DNA of 64,000 bases from Croceivirga sp. (GCA_028281025.1 JANQKR010000031.1:62001-126000), one strand, 5' to 3'; counted from the first letter of the stretch, positions 46,366-57,656 are shown. Numbers and translations: made by a program. The notes: generated by a model from the sequence alone, not told the origin.

Positions 46366-46545
46366 ATGGCGAAGATTAAAGTGAAGCAGGTTAAGAGTGC
46401 CATTAAAAGGCCGCAAAACCAAAAAAGGACATTGGCAGCCCTTGGGCTTAGAAAATTGGGCCAAGTTGTGGAGCATGATGATACGCCAAACATCCTTGGA
46501 ATGATAAATAAAGTAAAACACTTGGTTTCTACCGAGGAAGCATAA
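46366..46545 (+). CDS. rpmD: Ribosomal protein L30
   Basis: This short gene encodes 59 residues that begin [20 protein letters not shown] and continue [20 protein letters not shown], the L30 signature. The position between rpsE and rplO is canonical. It is three bases after rpsE and ten before rplO. Identification is secure despite the small size. Confidence 0.97.
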   Translation: MAKIKVKQVKSAIKRPQNQKRTLAALGLRKLGQVVEHDDTPNILGMINKVKHLVSTEEA

Positions 46546-46555
46546 AACGCATAAC

Positions 46556-47008
46556 ATGGATTTAAGCAATTTAAAGCCAGCAGAGGGTTCAACCCATAGA
46601 CACGGAAAGAGACTTGGTAGAGGAGAAGGTTCGGGAAAAGGTGGAACGGCCGCTCGTGGACATAAAGGGGCCAAGTCCAGATCCGGATATTCCAAAAAGA
46701 TAGGTTTTGAAGGGGGGCAAATGCCGCTACAACGTCGAGTGCCAAAATTTGGATTCAAAAATATTAACCGTAAGGAGTATCAGCCCGTTAATTTGGACAA
46801 GCTCCAAGCTTTGGTGGATAACAAGTTGGTCAAAGGGGAAGTGACCTTTGAAAACCTTGTTGAAAACAGATTGGTTGGTAAAAACAAATTGGTAAAGATT
46901 TTAGGCGATGGGGAATTGAAGGCCAAGCTTAAGGTTTCTGCCCATAAATTTAGTGCTTCGGCAAAGGCCGCTATTGAGGCAGCTGGAGGGGAGGCAATAA
47001 GTTTGTAA
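46556..47008 (+). CDS. rplO: Ribosomal protein L15
   Basis: L15 (150 residues) is a late-assembly 50S protein. Its basic, glycine-rich N-terminal extension includes [20 protein letters not shown]-like sequence and [20 protein letters not shown]. The C-terminal globular part ends [13 protein letters not shown]. There is no room for a leader before it; rpmD is only ten bases away. Confidence 0.98.
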   Translation: MDLSNLKPAEGSTHRHGKRLGRGEGSGKGGTAARGHKGAKSRSGYSKKIGFEGGQMPLQRRVPKFGFKNINRKEYQPVNLDKLQALVDNKLVKGEVTFENLVENRLVGKNKLVKILGDGELKAKLKVSAHKFSASAKAAIEAAGGEAISL

Positions 47009-47017
47009 CACAACAGT

Positions 47018-48361
47018 ATGAAAAAGTTTATTGAGACCATATCCAATATTTGGAAAATTGAGGAGCTAAGACAACGCATCTTGGTTACCTTGGGATTGTT
47101 GTTGGTATACCGTTTTGGTGCACAAGTTGTCCTGCCAGGTATTGATACTACGCAATTGGCAGAATTGGCCGATAATGCTGGTGATGGAATTTTAGGACTT
47201 TTGAATGCTTTTACCGGAGGGGCCTTTGCCAATGCTTCGGTGTTTGCCCTGGGTATTATGCCCTATATCTCCGCGTCCATTGTGGTACAGTTAATGAGTA
47301 TTGCCATTCCCTACCTTCAAAAATTGGATAAGGAAGGTGAAAGTGGTCGTAAAACAAAAAACCAGATTACGCGCTGGTTGACCATAGGAATATGTATTGT
47401 TCAAGCACCTGCATATTTATATGGACTGGGAGCCTTGGGTGTTCCGGATAGTGCCTTTATCCTAGGGAAAGGATTGGATTTTATTGTCCCAGCCGTAATT
47501 ATTTTGGTGACAGGTTGTGTATTTGCGATGTGGTTGGGTGAGAAGATTACGGATAAGGGAATTGGAAACGGTATCTCCCTTTTGATCATGATAGGGATCA
47601 TTGCGACGATGCCACAATCATTTGTTCAGGAATTTATCTCAAGAACCACCAACAATACGGGCGGATTGATGTTCATGTTGATTGAGATCATTATTTGGTT
47701 CCTGGTGATTTTGGCCAGTGTACTTTTGGTTATGGCCATTCGTCAGATTCCCGTACAGTACGCAAGACGGAGTGCATCTGGAGGATATGAAAAGAATATT
47801 ATGGGTTCACGCCAGTATATCCCATTAAAATTGAATGCTTCCGGTGTAATGCCCATTATTTTTGCCCAAGCCATTATGTTTGCTCCAAGTTTAATTGGAC
47901 GTACGTTCAATAATACGGCTGTGGGCCAGTGGATGGAAGTACAGTTTGCAGATATATTTGGTCTTTGGTACAATGTGCTTTTTGCCGTATTGATCATCAT
48001 TTTCACCTACTTCTATACGGCGATTACCGTGCCTACGAATAAAATGGCAGATGATTTAAAACGAAGTGGTGGTTTTATTCCAGGTATTCGCCCAGGTAAG
48101 GAGACCGCGGATTTCCTGGATAAGATAATGTCATTGATCACATTCCCAGGTTCAGTATTCTTGGCCTTATTGGCCGTATTGCCTGCGGTAGTTGTAAAAC
48201 TAATGGATGTACAGGCAGGATGGGCATTGTTTTACGGAGGTACATCACTACTGATTATGGTAGGTGTGGCCATAGATACTGTTCAACAGGTGAATTCCTA
48301 TTTATTGAACAGGCATTATGATGGCTTAATGAAAACCGGTAAAAACAGAAAAGTAGCATAA
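47018..48361 (+). CDS. secY: SecY protein translocase channel
   Basis: SecY (447 residues) is the ten-helix inner-membrane channel of the Sec pathway. The family start [29 protein letters not shown], the plug-region GALGVPDS and loop motif [16 protein letters not shown] are recognisable (quoted in part). C-terminal helices include [13 protein letters not shown]. It lies nine bases after rplO and one base before infA, the usual spc-operon arrangement. Confidence 0.97.
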   Translation: MKKFIETISNIWKIEELRQRILVTLGLLLVYRFGAQVVLPGIDTTQLAELADNAGDGILGLLNAFTGGAFANASVFALGIMPYISASIVVQLMSIAIPYLQKLDKEGESGRKTKNQITRWLTIGICIVQAPAYLYGLGALGVPDSAFILGKGLDFIVPAVIILVTGCVFAMWLGEKITDKGIGNGISLLIMIGIIATMPQSFVQEFISRTTNNTGGLMFMLIEIIIWFLVILASVLLVMAIRQIPVQYARRSASGGYEKNIMGSRQYIPLKLNASGVMPIIFAQAIMFAPSLIGRTFNNTAVGQWMEVQFADIFGLWYNVLFAVLIIIFTYFYTAITVPTNKMADDLKRSGGFIPGIRPGKETADFLDKIMSLITFPGSVFLALLAVLPAVVVKLMDVQAGWALFYGGTSLLIMVGVAIDTVQQVNSYLLNRHYDGLMKTGKNRKVA

Positions 48362-48362
48362 C

Positions 48363-48578
48363 ATGGCAAAACAACCGGCCATAGAGCAAGACGGGAGTAT
48401 CATTGAAGCATTGTCCAATGCAATGTTTCGAGTGGAATTGGAAAACGGACATATCGTTACCGCCCATATCTCGGGTAAGATGCGTATGCATTACATCAAA
48501 TTATTGCCTGGAGATAAGGTGAAATTGGAGATGAGTCCGTACGATTTGACAAAAGCAAGAATTACGTACAGATATTAA
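48363..48578 (+). CDS. infA: Translation initiation factor IF-1
   Basis: IF-1 (71 residues) is an OB-fold protein that blocks the 30S A site during initiation. [29 protein letters not shown] and the [29 protein letters not shown] strand-turn pattern are canonical and are quoted only in part here. It begins one base after the secY stop, so the two are probably translationally coupled. Confidence 0.97.
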   Translation: MAKQPAIEQDGSIIEALSNAMFRVELENGHIVTAHISGKMRMHYIKLLPGDKVKLEMSPYDLTKARITYRY

Positions 48579-48590
48579 GAAACTTTAGAA

Positions 48591-48707
48591 ATGAAAGTTA
48601 GGGCATCAATTAAGAAGAGAAGTGCAGACTGCAAAATTGTTCGCAGAAAAGGCAGGCTGTATGTAATCAACAAAAAGAATCCTAGATTTAAACAAAGACA
48701 AGGATAA
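48591..48707 (+). CDS. rpmJ: Ribosomal protein L36, zinc-free type
   Basis: This 38-residue protein starts [20 protein letters not shown] and ends NPRFKQRQG. Only one Cys remains where the zinc-binding form has three Cys and one His, so this is the C-minus type that works without zinc. It fits the C-minus S14 of the same operon. It is 12 bases after infA and is followed by an 85-base spacer with a hairpin repeat. Confidence 0.96.
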   Translation: MKVRASIKKRSADCKIVRRKGRLYVINKKNPRFKQRQG

Positions 48708-48713
48708 AAGTAG

Positions 48714-48770
48714 ATGTTGGAAGTTAGGCGTTGGACGGGAAAGTGACCGCTTTTTCAACAACACTAACAA
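48714..48770. repeat. Hairpin-forming repeat element, copy A (rpmJ-rpsM spacer)
   Basis: AGTTAGGCGTTGGA (48722-48735) is answered by CAACACTAAC downstream, so GTTAG and GTTG can pair with CTAAC and CAAC. Twelve of 14 bases of the left arm match the element in the next spacer (49191-49204). The right side uses the same CTAAC and CAAC words as the heptamer array at 13184. Confidence 0.5.
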
Positions 48771-48792
48771 CTGACCACTAATAAGTGATAAT

Positions 48793-49167
48793 ATGGCAAG
48801 AATTGCAGGTGTTGATATACCAAAACAAAAAAGGGGTGCAATTGCACTGACCTACATCTATGGCATCGGTAAAAGTCGTGCCCAGGAGATTTTGGGCAAG
48901 GCTGGTGTTGATGAAGATATCAAGGTTTCCGAGTGGAATGATGACCAAATCGGTAAAATCCGTGAGGCTGTAGGGGAGTACACCATTGAAGGGGAACTAC
49001 GCTCAGAAACACAATTGAACATTAAGCGGTTAATGGATATTGGATGTTTCCGTGGAATCCGTCATAGATCGGGCTTGCCACTGCGTGGCCAACGTACCAA
49101 AAACAATTCTAGGACGAGAAAAGGAAAACGTAAAACGGTTGCCAACAAGAAAAAGGCAACTAAATAA
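48793..49167 (+). CDS. rpsM: Ribosomal protein S13
   Basis: S13 (124 residues) contacts the 50S subunit and P-site t[23 protein letters not shown], the [12 protein letters not shown] helix-turn and the basic tail [18 protein letters not shown] are canonical. Both neighbouring spacers are long (85 and 124 bases) and carry similar hairpin repeats, so this gene is set off from the rest of the operon. Confidence 0.98.
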   Translation: MARIAGVDIPKQKRGAIALTYIYGIGKSRAQEILGKAGVDEDIKVSEWNDDQIGKIREAVGEYTIEGELRSETQLNIKRLMDIGCFRGIRHRSGLPLRGQRTKNNSRTRKGKRKTVANKKKATK

Positions 49168-49190
49168 TAAATAGAATACTAGTCATTAGT

Positions 49191-49275
49191 AGTTAGCTGT
49201 TGGATCTGTTTTTAAAGGGAAATAGTTAGGATTCCAACAACTATAAACTAACCTGTCCAGCCCACAAGGCGGGCA
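49191..49275. repeat. Hairpin-forming repeat element, copy B, with GC-rich palindrome
   Basis: GTTAG-CTG-TTGGA at 49192-49204 pairs with TCCAACA (49233-49239) and CTAAC (49248-49252) in an imperfect stem. Directly after it, GCCCACAAGGCGGGC (49260-49274) forms a short GC-rich hairpin like the REP-type palindromes often seen in flavobacterial spacers. It lies in the 124-base rpsM-rpsK gap. Confidence 0.5.
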
Positions 49276-49291
49276 GCTATAAACTGAAAAA

Positions 49292-49684
49292 ATGGCAAAA
49301 GCAAGTACCAAAACTGCAAAAAAGCGAAAAGTTATTGTTGACGCTACTGGGGAAGCCCATATTGTAGCATCGTTCAATAACATCATTATTTCTTTGACCA
49401 ATAAGAAAGGTGATGTGATTTCCTGGTCTTCTGCGGGAAAGATGGGCTTCCGTGGTTCCAAGAAAAACACACCTTATGCTGCCCAGGTAGCTGCCGAGGA
49501 GTGTGCAAAGGTTGCCCATGAAGCAGGTCTTAGAAAAGTAAAGGTTTTCGTAAAAGGGCCGGGAAATGGAAGGGAGTCCGCAATTCGTACAATTCACAAT
49601 TCGGGAATTGAAGTAACGGAAATTGTGGATGTTACCCCGCTACCGCACAACGGTTGCAGACCTCCAAAAAGAAGAAGAGTTTAA
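49292..49684 (+). CDS. rpsK: Ribosomal protein S11
   Basis: S11 (130 residues) lies in the 30S platform. [41 protein letters not shown] and the terminal [15 protein letters not shown] are standard, quoted in part. It follows an unusual 124-base spacer with palindromes and precedes the structured rpsD leader by no gap. Confidence 0.97.
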   Translation: MAKASTKTAKKRKVIVDATGEAHIVASFNNIIISLTNKKGDVISWSSAGKMGFRGSKKNTPYAAQVAAEECAKVAHEAGLRKVKVFVKGPGNGRESAIRTIHNSGIEVTEIVDVTPLPHNGCRPPKRRRV

Positions 49685-49780
49685 TTAACATAATCCTGAA
49701 AAGGATTTTCACCTGAAGGTGCATCAAGATTATCGAAGGATAAGCCTTAATTCATAATCGCACATTCAAAAATTTAGAAA
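49685..49780 (+). promoter_or_regulatory. Structured leader of rpsD (putative S4-binding leader)
   Basis: Three hairpins stand in a row. They are AATCCT-GAAA-AGGATT (49692-49707), CACC-TGAA-GGTG (49710-49721) and TTATC-GAAG-GATAA (49730-49743). All stems are perfect and all loops are four bases with GAA. No T-run follows, which points to translational control and not attenuation. S4 is the product of the next gene and a classical autoregulator, and S4-type leaders have been described in flavobacteria. A match to that family has not been tested. Confidence 0.6.
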
Positions 49781-50386
49781 ATGGCAAGATATACAGGACC
49801 AAAATCAAAAATCGCACGTAAGTTTGGAGAGGCGATTTTCGGCGATGACAAATCGTTCGAAAAAAAGAATTACCCTCCGGGAATGCACGGAAACAACCGT
49901 CGTCGCGGAAAAAAATCAGAATACGCCATTCAGTTGGCAGAAAAACAGAAAGCAAAATATACCTACGGTATTTTGGAGCGTCAGTTTAGAAATCTCTTTA
50001 GTGAGGCCAAAAGACGCGAAGGAGTTACCGGTGAGGTACTTTTGCAACTCTGTGAATCCCGTTTGGATAATGTAGTGTACCGTATGGGTATTGCCCCTTC
50101 CAGAAGGGGAGCCCGTCAGTTGGTATCCCATAGGCACATAACAGTAAATGGTGGTGTGGTCAACATTCCATCATATTCCCTAAGACCGGGAGACGTAATT
50201 GGTGTAAGGGAAAAATCGAAGTCCGTTCAAGCCATTAATGATTCACTTTCGAATAACAGCAGTGTATATGAGTGGATTACGTGGAACGGTGATAAAAAGG
50301 AAGGAACATTTGTTACCGTACCTGAAAGGCTTCAAATTCCTGAAAACATCAAGGAACAACTAATCGTCGAGTTATACTCAAAATAA
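49781..50386 (+). CDS. rpsD: Ribosomal protein S4
   Basis: S4 (201 residues) starts 30S assembly and binds its own mRNA in other bacteria. [20 protein letters not shown] at the start, [20 protein letters not shown] and the S4 RNA-binding domain ([20 protein letters not shown]) are present. No zinc-finger cysteines are seen at the N-terminus. A three-hairpin leader precedes it; rpoA follows after 18 bases. Confidence 0.97.
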   Translation: MARYTGPKSKIARKFGEAIFGDDKSFEKKNYPPGMHGNNRRRGKKSEYAIQLAEKQKAKYTYGILERQFRNLFSEAKRREGVTGEVLLQLCESRLDNVVYRMGIAPSRRGARQLVSHRHITVNGGVVNIPSYSLRPGDVIGVREKSKSVQAINDSLSNNSSVYEWITWNGDKKEGTFVTVPERLQIPENIKEQLIVELYSK

Positions 50387-50404
50387 AACCACATTCATCC
50401 TATT

Positions 50405-51397
50405 ATGGCATTACTTAATTTTCAGAAGCCCGATAAAGTTATAATGATCGATTCAACGGATTTCGAAGGGAAATTCGAATTTCGCCCTTTGGAGCCTGGT
50501 TATGGATTGACTGTCGGGAACGCCTTGCGCAGGGTATTGCTTTCCTCTTTGGAAGGCTTTGCGATCACTTCGGTAAGAATTGATGGTGTGGAGCATGAAT
50601 TCTCTGTAATCCCTGGGGTTGTAGAGGATGTTACCGAAATGATCTTGAACTTAAAACAAGTTCGCTTTAAGAGACAGATTGATGACGTTGAAAGTGAGAC
50701 CGTATCCATTTCAGTGAGTGGAAAAGAACAGATGACCGCAGGTGATTTCCAAAAATTCATCTCAGGATACCAAGTATTGAATCCAGATTTGGTGGTCTGT
50801 AACATGGACCCAAAGGTTTCCGTGAATATGGAAATCATTATTGAAAAAGGCAGGGGTTATGTCCCTGCAGAGGAAAACAAGAAATCCAATGCCCCTTTGG
50901 GCACCATTGCCGTTGACTCTGTATTTACGCCGATCAAGAACGTAAAGTATAGCATTGAAAACTATAGGGTGGAACAGAAGACGGATTACGAAAAATTGGT
51001 TTTCGAGATCGTTAGCGATGGTTCCATACATCCTAAAGATGCCCTGACAGAAGCGGCCAAGGTTTTGATCCATCACTTTATGTTGTTCTCCGATGAGCGT
51101 ATCACGCTTGAAGCTGATGAAATTGCTCAAACGGAAACCTATGATGAGGAATCACTGCATATGCGTCAGTTACTGAAGACCAAATTGGTGGATATGGACC
51201 TTTCCGTCCGTGCCCTGAACTGTTTAAAAGCAGCTGAGGTGGATACCTTGGGGGATTTGGTGTCATTCAACAAGAATGATTTAATGAAGTTTAGAAACTT
51301 TGGTAAAAAATCCTTGACCGAACTTGAGGAATTGGTAATCAACAAGGGATTACAATTTGGAATGGATTTGACCAAATACAAATTGGATAAGGACTAA
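50405..51397 (+). CDS. rpoA: RNA polymerase alpha subunit
   Basis: Alpha (330 residues) forms the scaffold dimer of RNA polymerase. The N-terminal domain (1-230) includes [20 protein letters not shown] and the insert loop. The C-terminal domain (about 250-325) has [20 protein letters not shown] and [14 protein letters not shown], the DNA- and activator-contacting fold. Position between rpsD and rplQ is canonical. A 66-base gap precedes rplQ. Confidence 0.98.
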   Translation: MALLNFQKPDKVIMIDSTDFEGKFEFRPLEPGYGLTVGNALRRVLLSSLEGFAITSVRIDGVEHEFSVIPGVVEDVTEMILNLKQVRFKRQIDDVESETVSISVSGKEQMTAGDFQKFISGYQVLNPDLVVCNMDPKVSVNMEIIIEKGRGYVPAEENKKSNAPLGTIAVDSVFTPIKNVKYSIENYRVEQKTDYEKLVFEIVSDGSIHPKDALTEAAKVLIHHFMLFSDERITLEADEIAQTETYDEESLHMRQLLKTKLVDMDLSVRALNCLKAAEVDTLGDLVSFNKNDLMKFRNFGKKSLTELEELVINKGLQFGMDLTKYKLDKD

Positions 51398-51463
51398 TAA
51401 TCATATTTTGCTCTCCCGATAAATAACATTGGGATCTGGTAGCAAGATGATAACAAAGTAAAG

Positions 51464-51973
51464 ATGAGACACGGAAAAAAATTCAATCACCTGGGGAGAA
51501 CGGCATCGCATAGAAAAGCAATGTTGGCAAACATGGCCTGTTCCCTAATTGAGCATAAACGGATCAATACTACGGTTGCGAAGGCCAAAGCCCTAAAACA
51601 ATTTGTGGAACCATTGATCACGAAGGCCAAAACGGAGAACAACCAGACCACAGAGAAGGGCATGCACAATAGAAGGATGGTTTTCAAGAACCTTCGAAGC
51701 AAATATGCCATTACGGAATTGTTTGGTACAGTTGCCGAAAAAGTGGGCGATAGGCCCGGAGGATACACCCGAATCATTAAGTTGGGTAACCGTTTGGGGG
51801 ATAATGCCGATATGGCAATGATCGAGCTCGTAGATTTTAATGAAACCTACAATGCAGGTAAACCCAAAAAGAAATCCACTAGAAGAAGTAGAAGGGGAAA
51901 AGGTAAGGCTGCAGCAGGTGTTGCCGCGCCAGTTTCGGAAACCACTACAACAGTTGATGATTCCGAAGAATAA
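51464..51973 (+). CDS. rplQ: Ribosomal protein L17 with C-terminal extension
   Basis: L17 is normally about 120 residues; here it has 169. The conserved part ([20 protein letters not shown] to the [17 protein letters not shown] region near 110-125) is followed by a basic stretch ([20 protein letters not shown]) and an acidic Thr-rich end ([12 protein letters not shown]). The tail is probably disordered. It is the last gene of the superoperon, 30 bases before a strong terminator. Confidence 0.96.
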   Translation: MRHGKKFNHLGRTASHRKAMLANMACSLIEHKRINTTVAKAKALKQFVEPLITKAKTENNQTTEKGMHNRRMVFKNLRSKYAITELFGTVAEKVGDRPGGYTRIIKLGNRLGDNADMAMIELVDFNETYNAGKPKKKSTRRSRRGKGKAAAGVAAPVSETTTTVDDSEE

Positions 51974-52003
51974 ACAAATGTTGATTATTCATTGAAAAAT
52001 AGG

Positions 52004-52035
52004 AAAAAGGATACGTGAAAACGTATCCTTTTTTT
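52004..52035 (+). terminator. Terminator of the ribosomal superoperon
   Basis: A 13-bp stem that includes AAGGATACGT and its complement, closed by a GAAA tetraloop, ends in a long T-run. It lies between rplQ and carA and should isolate the two units. Confidence 0.93.
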
Positions 52036-52067
52036 ATGTTGTTTTGTGAAATTTTGATTAGTAAAAC

Positions 52068-53180
52068 ATGAAATATCAAAAACGAAAAAAGGCACTGGTA
52101 CTTCTGGAGGATGGTACCATTTTTTATGGTAAAGCGGTTGGTGACAAAGAAGGAACCGCATTTGGGGAGGTGTGTTTCAATACGGGGATGACAGGATATC
52201 AGGAGATTTTTACGGATCCTTCCTATTATGGTCAGATAATGGTTGCTACAAACGCCCATATCGGAAATTATGGCACAAATGCCGATGAAGTGGAATCGGA
52301 CTCCATTAAGATCGCGGGGTTGATTGTCAAGAATTTCAGCTATGAATATTCCCGGCCAGATGCGGACAAGAGCCTTTTGGATTTTTTGAACGATAACCAA
52401 TTGTTTGCCATTTCGGATGTGGATACTCGGGCATTGGTCAGCTATATCCGGGACAATGGTGCCATGAATGCCGTAATTTCCACACGTGTTGATGAAATAG
52501 AGGCCTTGAAAGCGGAATTGAAAAAAGTGCCAAGCATGGAAGGTTTGGAATTGGTTTCCAAGGTCTCCACCAAAAAAGCTTACTATTTTGGAGCGGAAGA
52601 TGCCAAGTTCAAGATATCCGCTTTGGATATTGGTATTAAAAAGAATATCCTAAGAAACCTGGCAAAACGGGGCGCTTATATAAAGGTATTTCCCTACGAC
52701 GCATCCATTGAGGAAATGACGGCATGGGAACCAGATGGATATTTCATTTCCAATGGTCCCGGTGATCCGGAACCCCTTACCAAATCCATTGAGACCACAA
52801 AACAGATATTAAAGACAAACAAACCCTTGTTTGGCATTTGTTTGGGACACCAGGTTTTGGCACTGGCCAATGGGGTATCCACCTACAAGATGCACCATGG
52901 TCATCGAGGAATTAATCACCCCATTCTTAATTTAATGACAGGAAAGGGGGAGATTACATCACAAAACCACGGATTTTCGGTAAATCGCGAAGAAACTGAG
53001 GCCAATCCCAATCTGGAGATTACCCATACCCATTTAAATGATGGAACGGTAGCTGGAATCAAAATGAAGTACAAAAACGTGTTCTCGGTCCAATACCATC
53101 CGGAGGCCAGTCCTGGACCCCATGATGCGGAATACCTTTTTGATCAGTTTTTTGAAGCCATACAAGCAAGTCAGAACTAA
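52068..53180 (+). CDS. carA: Carbamoyl-phosphate synthase, small (glutaminase) subunit
   Basis: CarA releases ammonia from glutamine for carbamoyl phosphate made by CarB, feeding arginine and pyrimidine synthesis. The 370-residue protein has the N-terminal CPSase domain (1-150; EVCFNTGMTGYQEIFTDPSY) and a class I glutamine amidotransferase domain. The nucleophile is Cys258 in FGICLGHQ, and HPEASPGP near 345 carries the catalytic His and Glu. carB is not adjacent. Confidence 0.96.
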   Translation: MKYQKRKKALVLLEDGTIFYGKAVGDKEGTAFGEVCFNTGMTGYQEIFTDPSYYGQIMVATNAHIGNYGTNADEVESDSIKIAGLIVKNFSYEYSRPDADKSLLDFLNDNQLFAISDVDTRALVSYIRDNGAMNAVISTRVDEIEALKAELKKVPSMEGLELVSKVSTKKAYYFGAEDAKFKISALDIGIKKNILRNLAKRGAYIKVFPYDASIEEMTAWEPDGYFISNGPGDPEPLTKSIETTKQILKTNKPLFGICLGHQVLALANGVSTYKMHHGHRGINHPILNLMTGKGEITSQNHGFSVNREETEANPNLEITHTHLNDGTVAGIKMKYKNVFSVQYHPEASPGPHDAEYLFDQFFEAIQASQN

Positions 53181-53223
53181 AACGTTATAGTTGATTTTCT
53201 TTTTATTATCATGATTTTATGAC

Positions 53224-53243
53224 GTTTATCATACATCATAAAC
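53224..53243. promoter_or_regulatory. Dyad upstream of eno
   Basis: GTTTAT and ATAAAC flank an eight-base spacer. The dyad lies 12 bases before a -7-like TATTTTCG (53256-53263), overlapping where a -33 element would be. It could be a repressor or activator site, but no such protein is known for it. Confidence 0.3.
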
Positions 53244-53272
53244 TTGGGGCTTTTGTATTTTCGTGCCTATAA

Positions 53273-54589
<1,317 letters not shown>

Positions 54590-54606
54590 CAATTATTTAG
54601 CATATG

Positions 54607-54640
54607 AAAAGCCTTTCCTTTTTGAGAAAGGCTTTTTTTT
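54607..54640 (+). terminator. Terminator after eno
   Basis: AAAAGCCTTTC and GAAAGGCTTTT form an 11-bp stem around a short loop, followed by T8. It begins 18 bases after the eno stop codon. Confidence 0.92.
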
Positions 54641-54696
54641 GCGCCTTTTATAGCGTACCTTAATCCAACTGAACTAAACAAGAATAACTCAAAATC

Positions 54697-56232
54697 ATGA
54701 AGAATTTCCTTTTTGCGGCCGCTGAGAATGACGCGATTCCGCACTGCAAAGCAGGAGGTATGGGAGACGTTGTCCGGGACGTCCCAAGGCAAATAGCTGA
54801 AAGAAAGGATAAGACCCATGTGGTAGTTCCTTCTTATGGAAGACTGCATCAAAATGGAACCTTTAAAACCCATCTAAATTTTAGCCTTAGGGGAGTCGAT
54901 TATACCGCCGAGTTGTATGAAGTGGATGGAAAGAAAAAAATCGACCTTATCCATCACTATGTCATCCACCATCCCGAAATTGAAGCTGGCGGTATTGCCC
55001 ACATTTATCACGATGATCCGGAAGAACCATTTTTCACGGATTTCATAAAATATACCATTTTCTGCACTGCCGTTGCAGAGGCCATAAAACAAGGTGCCTT
55101 TGGTGACCTGGATGTGGTTCACCTCCACGACTGGCATTCAAGTCTGCTGCTTTATCTACGTGAATATCACCCGGGCTACAAAACACTCAAGGATATTCAA
55201 TTTGTATACAGTATACACAATCTGGCCATTCAGGGAATACGCCCTTTTATGGGCAATTACGCCTCCCTTCAGAATTGGTACCCCGAACTCCCCATTGATT
55301 ATCAAAAATTAATGGACTATCGCTATCAGGACTGTATCAATCTCATGGCAGTGGGCATTCGCCTGGCGGATACGGTACATACGGTTTCCCCTTCGTACAA
55401 GCAAGATGTGATGCTGCCCAGTTCCCCACCGGAGTTCATAGGTGGTGAAGGGTTGGAAGAGGATTTGAAGGCTGCGGACGTTGAAGGAAGGTTGTTTGGA
55501 ATTTTGAACGGCTGTAATTACAAAAACATCAATGTAGAGGCCAAGGGGGAGATTTATAGAAATACGGTCAAAGCCCTTTTCCGATGGCTACAGGATGAGG
55601 ACAAAAAGTATAAAGCCGATTTTTTGGCCCATACCGGGGAGAAAATCATGCAATTTGTGGGCAATCGTCCAAAGTTTATTGTTTCCAGCGTGGCCAGATT
55701 GACCGAGCAAAAGTTTTATTTCTTCAAAAGATCGCCCGAGGCCTTTGTGGAAATATTAAAAAAACTGGAAAGGGTCCAGGGCATATTCATGCTATTGGGG
55801 ACCGGTGCACCGGAATATGAAGACCTTTTTAGGGGGATAAGCTATGAGAACAAGAACTTCATATTTACCAATGGTCAATCGGAAAGCCTGATCGATTCCA
55901 TGTACCTGGAATCCGACCTTTATTTTATGCCCAGTCTTTTTGAACCCTGTGGGATAAGCCAAATGTTGGCCATGCGCAATGGAAATCCTTGTTTGGTCCA
56001 TCATACGGGAGGTTTGATCGATACCGTGGAACATATGAAAACCGGTTTTGCCTTTGATGGTAAAACCTACGACGAAAAGATTGAGAACATGCTTAAAGTG
56101 TTCGATGAAGCTTTGGATGTGTTTGAAAAGGACAAACCTACTTGGAAAAAGATTCAAACTGCGGCCAAACGCAAGCGATTTACATGGAAAAAATCGGTGA
56201 ACAAATACTACGAACAGCTCTATAAGCTGTAA
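54697..56232 (+). CDS. glgA: GT5-family glycogen/starch synthase
   Basis: This 511-residue glucosyltransferase has the ADP-glucose-binding motif variant KAGGMGDV at 18-25 and VVHLHDWHSSLLLYL near 138-152. The C-terminal SLFEPCGISQML (catalytic Glu) and HHTGGLIDTV complete the GT5 picture. The N-terminal sequence differs from enterobacterial GlgA and matches Bacteroidota synthases. Branching enzyme and ADP-glucose synthase genes are not nearby. Function as glycogen synthase is the family assignment; donor preference is not shown. Confidence 0.82.
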   Translation: MKNFLFAAAENDAIPHCKAGGMGDVVRDVPRQIAERKDKTHVVVPSYGRLHQNGTFKTHLNFSLRGVDYTAELYEVDGKKKIDLIHHYVIHHPEIEAGGIAHIYHDDPEEPFFTDFIKYTIFCTAVAEAIKQGAFGDLDVVHLHDWHSSLLLYLREYHPGYKTLKDIQFVYSIHNLAIQGIRPFMGNYASLQNWYPELPIDYQKLMDYRYQDCINLMAVGIRLADTVHTVSPSYKQDVMLPSSPPEFIGGEGLEEDLKAADVEGRLFGILNGCNYKNINVEAKGEIYRNTVKALFRWLQDEDKKYKADFLAHTGEKIMQFVGNRPKFIVSSVARLTEQKFYFFKRSPEAFVEILKKLERVQGIFMLLGTGAPEYEDLFRGISYENKNFIFTNGQSESLIDSMYLESDLYFMPSLFEPCGISQMLAMRNGNPCLVHHTGGLIDTVEHMKTGFAFDGKTYDEKIENMLKVFDEALDVFEKDKPTWKKIQTAAKRKRFTWKKSVNKYYEQLYKL

Positions 56233-56350
56233 GGTTTCTACCATCTTTTCAATATTGTTAATAATAATTCAAATTAATGTGTTTGAATTGTTAAAACCTT
56301 GGCTTTTTCGTAAATTTATGGGCTTTTCAATTATTATTAAAAACACATAA

Positions 56351-57634
56351 ATGTCTAGAACCGCAACAATAGAATTTGAAGGAAAAAAATATGAGTTTCC
56401 CGTAATGGAGGGAACCGAGAATGAATTGGCCATTGATATAAAAACATTGCGTGGTACTACGGGTATGGTCACTATAGATCCTGGGTATAAGAATACAGGA
56501 TCTTGTGAAAGCGGTATTACTTTTTTGGATGGTGAAAAGGGCATTCTAAGATATAGGGGATATTCTATTGAAGACCTGGCGGAAAAGGCAGATTTTTTGG
56601 AAGTAGCTTACCTTCTCATTTTTGGGGAACTTCCCAACAAAGAGCAGTTGGGAAAATTTGATCAAGATATTAAGGCGGAATCCCACGTTGATGAGGAAAT
56701 GAAAAAGATTTTGGACGGTTTCCCAAAATCGGCCCACCCAATGGGGGTCCTTTCTTCCCTGACCAGTGCCTTGGTTGCCTTTAATCCCTCTTCTGTTGAT
56801 GTTTCCTCGGAAGAGGCCATGTACAATTCCATTGTCCGTATTTTGGCAAAGTTCCCCGTTCTGGTAGCATGGACCATGCGAAAGAAAATGGGCTTGCCAT
56901 TGGACTATGGTGATGATAGCTTGGGTTATGTGGAGAACATTCATAAAATGATGTTCAAACGCCCCAATAAGGAATATGAGAAGAATAAAATTGTAATCGA
57001 TGCTTTGGATAAGCTTCTCATACTTCATGCAGATCACGAGCAAAACTGTTCCACATCCACGGTGAGGATTGTAGGCTCCTCCCATGCAGGCTTGTTCGCT
57101 TCACTTTCAGCAGGTATTTCCGCACTGTGGGGACCACTGCATGGAGGCGCCAATCAAGCGGTTTTGGAAATGTTAAAGGCCATCGAGGATGATGGTGGGG
57201 ATACGAAAAAGTATATGGCCAAGGCCAAGGACAAGGAAGATCCATTTCGATTAATGGGCTTTGGGCATAGGGTTTATAAGAACTTTGATCCAAGAGCTCG
57301 AATCATTAAGAAATCAGCCGATGAGGTTCTGGGAGCATTGGGTATAGAAGACCCTATTCTGGAAATTGCAAAAGGACTGGAGAAGGAAGCCTTGGAAGAT
57401 CAATATTTTGTTGACCGGAAGTTATATCCCAACGTCGATTTTTATTCTGGAATCATTTATAGGGCCATGGGCATACCGGTAGATATGTTTACGGTAATGT
57501 TTGCATTGGGCCGACTTCCCGGTTGGATTGCCCAATGGAGGGAGATGCGCTTGCGAAAAGAGCCCATTGGAAGGCCCAGACAGGTTTATATAGGTGCCAA
57601 CGATAGAAGTTTTGTAGCGCTGAAGAATCGATAG
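56351..57634 (+). CDS. gltA: Citrate synthase
   Basis: This 427-residue type II citrate synthase condenses oxaloacetate with acetyl-CoA. SSHAGLFASLSAGISALWGP with HGGANQAVLEM (catalytic His region), GFGHRVYKNFDPRARI and the C-terminal PVDMFTVMFALGRLPGWIAQW carry the active site. Length and motifs match the hexameric Gram-negative type. A TAAATTTA upstream near 56315 may be its -7 box. A strong terminator ends the unit. Confidence 0.97.
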   Translation: MSRTATIEFEGKKYEFPVMEGTENELAIDIKTLRGTTGMVTIDPGYKNTGSCESGITFLDGEKGILRYRGYSIEDLAEKADFLEVAYLLIFGELPNKEQLGKFDQDIKAESHVDEEMKKILDGFPKSAHPMGVLSSLTSALVAFNPSSVDVSSEEAMYNSIVRILAKFPVLVAWTMRKKMGLPLDYGDDSLGYVENIHKMMFKRPNKEYEKNKIVIDALDKLLILHADHEQNCSTSTVRIVGSSHAGLFASLSAGISALWGPLHGGANQAVLEMLKAIEDDGGDTKKYMAKAKDKEDPFRLMGFGHRVYKNFDPRARIIKKSADEVLGALGIEDPILEIAKGLEKEALEDQYFVDRKLYPNVDFYSGIIYRAMGIPVDMFTVMFALGRLPGWIAQWREMRLRKEPIGRPRQVYIGANDRSFVALKNR

Positions 57635-57656
57635 CATCCACCTTTTTTTGAATATT

